Positions 35,718-41,199 of a DNA stretch of 41,199 nt are shown here, piece by piece. The first letter of the stretch is position 1. Each line of letters starts with the position of its first letter. The DNA lies in the NCBI GenBank assembly GCA_947488305.1, contig CANKZM010000015.1:1-41199 (forward strand), written 5' to 3'. A program made the translations under genes and the position numbers. The notes under the pieces were generated by a model that had not been told where the DNA came from, did no database searches, and saw nothing but the letters and a program-made list of their open reading frames with translations. This stretch comes from an uncultured Roseobacter sp. (GTDB taxonomy: Bacteria; Pseudomonadota; Alphaproteobacteria; Rhodobacterales; Rhodobacteraceae).

Positions 35718-37163
35718 GTGCAGACATTGACCAGTAATGATTTCCCCGCGGACGTTCTTGTAGTGGACCTTGATGGCACCCTGCTGCGGTCCGATATGCT
35801 CTATGAAAGCTTCTGGTCCGCTTTGGGCCGCGACTGGCGCAGCCCGTTCCGGGCCGCAGGCGCCTTGCAGCGCGGCCGCGCCGAGCTCAAGCAATATCTC
35901 TCAACGGTTGCCAAGGTGGATGTTTCCACGCTGCCTTTTAACGAAGAGGTCGTCGACTATATCCGGGCGCGTCGGGCTGAAGGGGTGCGCACGGCGCTGG
36001 TGACGGCCAGTGATCAGAGCCTTGCGGATCAGATTGGCGCGCATCTGCAGATTTTTGACGAGGTGCATGGCTCGGACGGGGCAACCAACCTCAAGGGCGC
36101 GAAAAAGGCGGCCTTTCTGAAAGAGACCTTTCCAGAGCAGCGCCTGGCCTACATGGGGGATTCCGCCGCTGATCTGTCGGTCTGGGACGCGGTTGATCTG
36201 GGGATCACGGTCGAGGCCTCTGACGCGGTACGCGCACAGGCGGCGAAGCTCGCGACGCCGGTAGAGAACCTCATCCTGCCGGAACGCAACCTCAAACCCT
36301 ATCTCAAGGCGATGCGGCCGCATCAATGGCTCAAGAACATCCTGGTCTTTATCCCGATGCTCACCGCCCATCAGATCACCGGTGCCACGTTTCTGGCCAG
36401 CCTGGTGGCCTTTATCGCCTTTTCGCTCATCGCTTCCAGCGTCTATGTCCTGAACGACCTGCTGGACCTCAGGGTGGATCGCGCGCACCCCCGCAAACGT
36501 GCACGACCCTTTGCAGCCGGGGACATTCCCATCGCCCATGGTACTGGCATGGCAACGGGTATGCTGGCTGCAGGGGTGCTGCTGTCGATTTTTCTGGGCG
36601 GGGCGTTCTTTCTCACCATGCTGGCCTATTACCTGATAACGCTGGCCTATTCGCTGAACCTCAAGCGCCGCGCGGTGGTGGATATCTGCGTGCTTGCCGG
36701 CCTTTATACCATGCGCATCGTTGCGGGTGGTGTGGCCACGGGCATCGATCTGTCGGTCTGGTTGCTGGCCTTCTCGATCTTTTTCTTCTTCTCCATGGCC
36801 GCGGTCAAACGACAGGCGGAGCTGGTGGATATGGCAGAGCGCGGCAAGCTCAGCGCCAGCGGGCGCGGTTATACCGTCAAGGATGTGGAGATCATCTCCA
36901 TGATGGCGCTGGCGGCGGGTTATGTGTCGGTGCTGGTGATGGCGCTCTATGTCAACTCGCCTGCTGTAGTGGAGCTATACTCCACCCCGGCCACCCTCTG
37001 GGGCATCTGCTTTATCCTGCTCTACTGGATCAGCCGCGTGGCGATCATCACCCATCGCGGGCATATGAATGATGATCCGGTGCTCTTTGCCGCCAAGGAC
37101 CGCAACAGCCGCATCTGTGCAGTGATGATCTTTGTGCTCGCGGTGGCCGGAGCCGTGATGTGA
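35718..37163 (+). CDS. HAD phosphatase-UbiA fusion, decaprenyl-phosphate phosphoribosyltransferase-like
   Basis: The protein has 481 residues. The N-terminal HAD domain (about 1-190) has DLDGT with Asp17 and Asp19, TASDQ, and MGDSAADLSVW with Asp148. The C-terminal UbiA-type membrane domain (about 195-481) has RPHQWLKN and the metal-binding NDLLDLRVD (Asn246, Asp247, Asp250, Asp254). UbiA enzymes with this RPHQW pattern are related to mycobacterial Rv3806c, which joins PRPP to decaprenyl phosphate. The HAD part could remove the 5-phosphate. The start is GTG 35718, and the binding site is weak. The next three genes follow with 4-bp overlaps. Confidence 0.85.
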   Translation: MQTLTSNDFPADVLVVDLDGTLLRSDMLYESFWSALGRDWRSPFRAAGALQRGRAELKQYLSTVAKVDVSTLPFNEEVVDYIRARRAEGVRTALVTASDQSLADQIGAHLQIFDEVHGSDGATNLKGAKKAAFLKETFPEQRLAYMGDSAADLSVWDAVDLGITVEASDAVRAQAAKLATPVENLILPERNLKPYLKAMRPHQWLKNILVFIPMLTAHQITGATFLASLVAFIAFSLIASSVYVLNDLLDLRVDRAHPRKRARPFAAGDIPIAHGTGMATGMLAAGVLLSIFLGGAFFLTMLAYYLITLAYSLNLKRRAVVDICVLAGLYTMRIVAGGVATGIDLSVWLLAFSIFFFFSMAAVKRQAELVDMAERGKLSASGRGYTVKDVEIISMMALAAGYVSVLVMALYVNSPAVVELYSTPATLWGICFILLYWISRVAIITHRGHMNDDPVLFAAKDRNSRICAVMIFVLAVAGAVM

Positions 37164-37582
37164 CGCTACGCACGCTGATCTTTCGCTACACTATCTTTGC
37201 AATCATCGCGACGGTGGCAAACCTCGCGATGCAGCGGGTGGTCCTGTTGGGCGGCGAGAGCGCGCCTTGGTTCATGGCGGCGGTGGCCGCGGGCACGCTC
37301 ATCGGGCTGGTGGTGAAATATGTGCTCGATAAACGCTGGATCTTTGGCGACACCAGCACCGGTGTGAAGGCCCATGGCAAGAAGTTCGGCCTTTATACCG
37401 CGATGGGTCTGATCACGACGGCGATCTTCTGGGGCACGGAAACGGCTTTCTGGCTCGCCTGGCGCACCGATGCCATGCGCGAGTTGGGGGCGGTGCTGGG
37501 TCTCGCTGTGGGCTATGTTGTGAAATACAATCTTGATCGCCGTTTCGTCTTTACCGACAACCGGCTGGAGCCCGTGACATGA
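37160..37582 (+). CDS. GtrA family membrane protein
   Basis: This 140-residue protein with four membrane helices belongs to the GtrA family, proposed to move or help move polyprenyl-phosphate sugars across the membrane. The repeated pattern VVKYVLDKRWIF and VVKYNLDRRFVF after helices two and four is typical. The GTG start overlaps the previous stop (GTGA). Its place just before the dprE1-like gene matches Rv3789 in mycobacteria, which lies next to Rv3790-Rv3791. Confidence 0.88.
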   Translation: MTLRTLIFRYTIFAIIATVANLAMQRVVLLGGESAPWFMAAVAAGTLIGLVVKYVLDKRWIFGDTSTGVKAHGKKFGLYTAMGLITTAIFWGTETAFWLAWRTDAMRELGAVLGLAVGYVVKYNLDRRFVFTDNRLEPVT

Positions 37583-38901
37583 AGCTTTCCGGCTGGGGGC
37601 TTTATCCCAAACAGGAGGCGCGCGTGACCGCCCCGCGCGATGAGGCCGCCCTGCGCGATCTGATCGGTGAGGGCCGTGCCATCGCGCGCGGCAACGGGCG
37701 GGCTTACGGCGACAGCGCGATCTCGGCTGAGAATACCATTCACACCCGCCGCTTTGCCCGGATGATCTCCTTTGACGCAGACACCGGTGTGCTGGTGGCC
37801 GAGGCCGGTGTGCTGGCCGCCGACATCATCTCCGCCTTCCTGCCGCGCGGCTGGTTCCTGCCGGTGACCCCGGGGACCAAATTCGTGACCCTTGGTGGGA
37901 TGATCGCAGCGGATGTGCATGGCAAAAACCACCACAAGGACGGCAGCTTTGGCCAGTTCGTCGACTGGATCGAGGTGATGGGGCCGGACGGGCAGATCAC
38001 CCGGTGCAGCGCGCACGAAAACGCGGATCTGTTCGAATGGACGGTGGGCGGCATGGGGCTGACGGGGGTGATCCTGCGGGCCGCCCTCCGCCTGCGCCCG
38101 GTGGAAAGCGGCTGGATCCGCCAGCAATTGCAGCCCACCGCTGATCTGAATGAAACCATGGACGTCTTTGAAGGCGCGCAAGAGGCCACCTATTCCGTGG
38201 CCTGGATCGATTGTCTGAGCCAAGGAGCGGCACAAGGCCGGTCGCTGGTGATGCTGGGGGAGCACGCCAAGCTGGACGATCTGCCCAAACCCCGCCGCAA
38301 ACGCCCTTTCGAGACCAAGAACAAGCGCAAGCTTTCGGTGCCTTTCTCGCCCCCGGCCTTCTGTATGAACGGGTGGACGGTTCGGGCCTTCAATGCACTC
38401 TATTACTGGAACGGCACGCGCAACGCGGGCGAGGGGCTGGTGGATTGGGATACATATTTCTATCCGCTTGATGCGATCCTGAACTGGAACCGCATCTATG
38501 GCCGCCGGGGGTTTGCCCAGTTTCAATGTGTGATCCCGCTGGAAACCTCGCGCGCCGGGATGGCAGAGCTGCTGGCGGCGATCTCTGAGGCGGGCGCGGG
38601 GTCATTCCTTGCGGTGCTGAAACGCATGGGACCACAAGAGAGCCGTTTCTCCTTTCCCATGGAAGGCTACACACTGGCGCTGGATTTTCCCGTGAACAAA
38701 CGCACGCTGTCCCTGATGGACCGGCTGGATGAGATCACCCTGACCCATGGCGGGCGGTTCTATCTGGCCAAGGACGCGCGCATGCGGGCTGACACCCTGC
38801 GCCGCTCCGACCCGCGCGTGGCGGATTTTCAGACCATGCGACACGACCACAACCGCCAGCGTGCCTTCACGTCGGCCCAATCCGAAAGACTTGAGCTATG
38901 A
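37579..38901 (+). CDS. dprE1: DprE1-like FAD-dependent oxidase
   Basis: This 440-residue flavoprotein matches decaprenylphosphoryl-ribose 2'-oxidase. Motifs are RGNGRAYGDSA, PVTPGTKFVTLGGMIAADVH followed by GKNHHKDGSFG, and VGGMGLTGVILRA. The catalytic-type lysine in FYLAKDAR (Lys398) aligns with Lys418 of Mycobacterium tuberculosis DprE1. The position of Cys387, which reacts with benzothiazinones in that enzyme, is Ala367 here (TLALDF in place of the NICVDF I recall). It would oxidise polyprenylphosphoryl-ribose to the 2-keto form. Start and stop overlap the neighbouring genes by 4 bp. Confidence 0.85.
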   Translation: MKLSGWGLYPKQEARVTAPRDEAALRDLIGEGRAIARGNGRAYGDSAISAENTIHTRRFARMISFDADTGVLVAEAGVLAADIISAFLPRGWFLPVTPGTKFVTLGGMIAADVHGKNHHKDGSFGQFVDWIEVMGPDGQITRCSAHENADLFEWTVGGMGLTGVILRAALRLRPVESGWIRQQLQPTADLNETMDVFEGAQEATYSVAWIDCLSQGAAQGRSLVMLGEHAKLDDLPKPRRKRPFETKNKRKLSVPFSPPAFCMNGWTVRAFNALYYWNGTRNAGEGLVDWDTYFYPLDAILNWNRIYGRRGFAQFQCVIPLETSRAGMAELLAAISEAGAGSFLAVLKRMGPQESRFSFPMEGYTLALDFPVNKRTLSLMDRLDEITLTHGGRFYLAKDARMRADTLRRSDPRVADFQTMRHDHNRQRAFTSAQSERLEL

Positions 38902-39635
38902 CCACCAGAGCCGTTCTGATCCTTGGCGCCCGTTCCGACATGGCACTGGCCATCGCCCACCGTTTTGCCAAATCGGGCCATCCAGTCCAGCTTGCTGCCC
39001 GTAATGCGAACACTCTGGAGGCGGAGCGCAACGATATGGCGCTGCGGTATAACGTCGATGTCACCCTGCATGACTTTGATGCGCTGGCGACCGACAGCTT
39101 TGCAGGCTTCATCGATGGCTTGCCCGTCCTGCCACATATTGCGGTCTGTGCCGTGGGCTATATGGGGGAGCAGGAAGAGAATGAGGCCGATCTGGATGCT
39201 GCATCCCAGGTGCTGCGGTCGAACTTCGAAGGGCCGGCGCTGATTTTGGCGGAACTGGCCAATCGGTTCGCAGCACGGGGGGCAGGCACGTTGGTTGGCA
39301 TCTCCTCCGTGGCGGGCGAGCGGGGCCGGGCCACCAACTATGTCTACGGCTCCGCCAAGGCCGGCTTCACCGCGTTCCTCTCGGGCCTGCGCAACCGGCT
39401 GGCATCGGAAGGCGTGCATGTGGTGACCGTGCTGCCCGGTTTTGTCGCCACCAAGATGACCGAAGATCTGGACCTGCCCGAAAAGCTGACTGCCCAGCCC
39501 GAAGAAGTGGCAGACGCGGTAGAGCGCGCGGTGACGGGCGGCAAGAATGTGATTTACGTGCGCCGGATCTGGCAGCTTGTCATGGCTGTGATCCGCAATA
39601 TCCCGGAAGGCATCTTCAAGAAGATGAAGATTTGA
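38898..39635 (+). CDS. dprE2: DprE2-like SDR, keto-pentose reductase
   Basis: This 245-residue SDR has a nucleotide motif ILGARSDMALAIA (residues 8-20) and the catalytic Ser137, Tyr150 and Lys154 in GISSVAGERGRATNYVYGSA (then K). The SSVAGxRxRxxNxVYGSxKA string and the C-terminal IPEGIFKKMKI resemble DprE2. It would reduce the keto product of the preceding enzyme to polyprenylphosphoryl-D-arabinose. The ATGA overlap joins it to dprE1. It is the last gene of the operon, and no clear terminator follows. Confidence 0.85.
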   Translation: MTTRAVLILGARSDMALAIAHRFAKSGHPVQLAARNANTLEAERNDMALRYNVDVTLHDFDALATDSFAGFIDGLPVLPHIAVCAVGYMGEQEENEADLDAASQVLRSNFEGPALILAELANRFAARGAGTLVGISSVAGERGRATNYVYGSAKAGFTAFLSGLRNRLASEGVHVVTVLPGFVATKMTEDLDLPEKLTAQPEEVADAVERAVTGGKNVIYVRRIWQLVMAVIRNIPEGIFKKMKI

Positions 39636-40519
39636 GCCACCTGGGCAGAAATTCAACATAATATCTCTTATTGTGACACTTGCTGCTCTATAGGGTATAT
39701 GCGCGACAAGGGCGTGGAATCGGCTCTGCCCTTGCAGCGATGCCATCGGGAATTCCGGGACGATATTGCGTCTCCCCTCGAAGGCTCCGGCCAGTATCAC
39801 AAGAATTTTACCGTCAAGCCGATCATTTATCTGGGAAATTTCAGGCTCAGACAGATATCGAAATGCCCAAATTCTGGTGGCTGGCAATAAGTCGCCAGTA
39901 AAAATGACGCATTTCACGACCAGGTGAAGACAAAACGGCGCGCCTTGTTCCCACCCCAATAACGATTATCGCGCGATTCCAAAGGGTGAAGTTCCCCCTA
40001 AAGTTATGGAATTTTTGCGATTTTTCGCTTAATCGGCCCAATCGCTTACTATTGTTCATGTTAGCGCAACAACCTTTGAACGGTTGCTGCGACGGTCACT
40101 TGCAAAATTGCAACCCGCGGCGTCTCTTCAGGCACTCTCCTATAGGTGGAATTCCGCCGTCAGGTAAGCACCATCATGCGCGTTAACCCCTTCTATTATT
40201 GGCGATAGGGAGCCTTGGCTCTACAACCCCCTAGCGAGTAGGTGGTGAGCGGATAAGGCCAAGAAACCAGTGTCACAATTCGGGCACAAAATCGTCCACG
40301 GTCAGCCACGTCGTTAACCATAAAGCAACATAAAACCTAACCAGAGGTTACCGCAAAGTCCCAAAATTAACCTTTTTGGGGCCATAACCAAAGAAACAGG
40401 CTCAAAAATGTCTACACCTTTGCAGGAAGAGAGCGCATTCTTAAGGAATGCTGGTACGTGTATCGCCCATCGCCCTGATCGCACGCCGATCCGGACCTCC
40501 ATTCTGGGGGTATGTTAAG
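39636..40519. other. Long non-coding region, probable regulatory DNA
   Basis: No convincing gene is seen in these 884 bp. Short open frames lack binding sites and known features. The last third is AT-rich and contains several TTAACC strings. One is GTTAACCATAAAG at 40314-40326, which contains TTAACCAT, the half-site known for CtrA in Alphaproteobacteria. A perfect inverted repeat GCATTC-TTAAG-GAATGC lies at 40435-40451, 68 bp before the next gene. Confidence 0.45.
40435..40451. promoter_or_regulatory. Inverted repeat, possible operator
   Basis: GCATTCTTAAGGAATGC is a perfect 6-bp inverted repeat around TTAAG, placed in the leader or promoter of the repeat protein gene at 40520. Confidence 0.35.
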
Positions 40520-41199
40520 ATGCTGGGCTTTCTTTTGAGTTTTATGGGTCTTGGTGCCGCGGCCGCCGCCGCCGGTGGCGGGGGCTCCAGCAGTAGCAGC
40601 AGCGACGGCACTTCCGAACAATCAACTCCCAGAGAGCCACAGATCGTGGCACCGCCACCCCCTCCTGCCAAGGAGGATGAGATGGCGAGCGATCACGGCA
40701 GCGGCGGCAGCGGGTCCGATCAGGGCAGTGATAGCGGCAGTGATAGCGGATCAGACCAAGGCAGCGGTGACGGTGGCCATGATGACCATGGCGACATGGG
40801 CAGCGGCGGCAGTGACAGCGGGTCCGATCAGGGCAGTGATAGCGGCAGCGATAGCGGGTCAGACCAAGGCAGCGGTGACGGTGGCCATGATGACCATGGC
40901 GACATGGGCAGCGGCGGCAGTGACAGCGGGTCCGATCAGAGCAGTGATAGCGGCAGCGATAGCGGGTCAGACCAAGGCAGCGGTGACGGTGGCCATGATG
41001 ACCATGGCGACATGGGCAGCGGCGGCAGCGACAGCGGGTCCGATCAGGGCAGCGATAGCGGGTCAGACCAAGGCAGCGATGACGGTGGCCATGATGACCA
41101 CGGCGACATGGGCAGCGGCGGGGGTGGTCATGATGACCATGGCGATATGGGATCAGATCCCATTCCTCTGCCGACCAATGCGGCCGAAGTCGAAGCTTT
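40520..41199 (+). CDS. Asp/His/Ser/Gly tandem-repeat protein, 3' end outside window
   Basis: The frame from ATG 40520 stays open to the window end (226 codons seen). It begins with a short hydrophobic stretch (MLGFLLSFMGLGAAAAAAGG), then Ser- and Pro-rich segments, then tandem repeats of 36 residues. Each repeat holds SDSGSDQGSDSGSDSGSDQG-like and DGGHDDHGDMG parts. Units start at 40697, 40799, 40907, 41015 and 41111. The acidic and His-rich repeats suggest metal (calcium) binding, as in the N-terminal parts of large RTX-like or type I-secreted surface proteins of Rhodobacterales. The C-terminal part that would prove this is missing. GGGGG about 9 bp upstream may serve as the binding site. 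Confidence 0.75.
   Translation, partial: MLGFLLSFMGLGAAAAAAGGGGSSSSSSDGTSEQSTPREPQIVAPPPPPAKEDEMASDHGSGGSGSDQGSDSGSDSGSDQGSGDGGHDDHGDMGSGGSDSGSDQGSDSGSDSGSDQGSGDGGHDDHGDMGSGGSDSGSDQSSDSGSDSGSDQGSGDGGHDDHGDMGSGGSDSGSDQGSDSGSDQGSDDGGHDDHGDMGSGGGGHDDHGDMGSDPIPLPTNAAEVEA
40697..41149 (+). repeat. Tandem repeat of 108 bp within coding sequence
   Basis: Successive units begin at 40697 (102 bp), 40799 (108 bp), 40907 (108 bp), 41015 (96 bp) and 41111 (39 bp, degenerate). Units two and three are almost identical. Length differences are multiples of three, so the frame is kept. Confidence 0.9.

Noticed and set aside
39680-39901. Small plus-strand open frames in the long intergenic region
   Set aside because: They have no ribosome binding site and no domain, and their coding bias is unlike that of the neighbours.
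40697-41149. Regular repeats as a possible CRISPR array
   Set aside because: Units are 108 bp, stay in one reading frame and contain no unique spacers. They encode a repeat protein.

Overview
The window looks like a plasmid (or chromid) segment from a marine alphaproteobacterium of the Rhodobacterales (Roseobacter group). The evidence is a GC-rich sequence, a RepA-type replication module with divergent parAB and iterons, an exosortase of the XrtD type with two VPLPA-CTERM proteins, and many exopolysaccharide (EPS) genes. It resembles the RepA-I 'biofilm' plasmids known from this group, although no rhamnose (rmlABCD) genes are present here. I see no rRNA, tRNA, CRISPR array or transposase gene.

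Layout. 1-368: a MITE-like palindromic repeat whose inverted partner lies at about 17.3-17.5 kb. 369-1283: a secreted dienelactone-hydrolase-like protein. 1474-5234: parB and parA on the minus strand, an origin with three 22-bp iterons and a DnaA box, and repA on the plus strand. 5235-7959: small accessory genes (membrane protein, secreted small proteins, GFA-type zinc protein, redoxin). 8176-9771: exosortase XrtD. 9984-11918: an SDR and an acyltransferase. 12105-16375: a tightly coupled glycan operon (WecG-type glycosyltransferase, Wzy-like polymerase/ligase, two GT2 enzymes). 16680-17258: a VPLPA-CTERM protein. 17259-19141: repeats around a low-GC lipoprotein hydrolase. 19142-20131: a sulfotransferase. 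20296-28813: a four-gene unit with a small protein resembling the GTA head-spike base, two giant beta-rich proteins (BspA-like/SGNH and G8/beta-helix) and a small membrane protein. 28941-30680: a GT-C glycosyltransferase. 30725-34314: UDP-glucuronate epimerase, second sulfotransferase and membrane-anchored PQQ-type beta-propeller on the minus strand. 34767-35480: a second VPLPA-CTERM protein with a clear terminator. 35718-39635: a four-gene operon, each joint a 4-bp overlap, encoding HAD-UbiA, GtrA, DprE1-like and DprE2-like proteins. 40520 to the end: the 5' part of an Asp/His/Ser/Gly tandem-repeat protein.

How the genes may work together (inference). The 35.7-39.6 kb operon has the gene set of the mycobacterial decaprenyl-phosphoryl-D-arabinose (DPA) pathway, and its last three genes match the order Rv3789-Rv3790-Rv3791. 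The GT-C enzyme at 28.9 kb looks like a polyprenyl-phosphate-sugar user of the AftB kind. With the epimerase (a galacturonate donor), two sulfotransferases, the acyltransferase and the WecG/Wzy/GT2 operon, the plasmid appears to build a decorated, possibly sulfated and D-arabinose-containing surface polysaccharide. XrtD would anchor or process the two VPLPA-CTERM proteins in this matrix.

The most unusual observation is the 20.3-28.8 kb unit. Its first gene resembles the small RcGTA head-spike base protein (Rcc01079/GhsA), and its second, giant gene sits where the capsule-binding spike fibre (GhsB) lies in RcGTA. A plasmid carrying both a surface glycan and a spike-like module that might bind or cut such a glycan would be a new kind of arrangement. 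This rests on motif recognition only.
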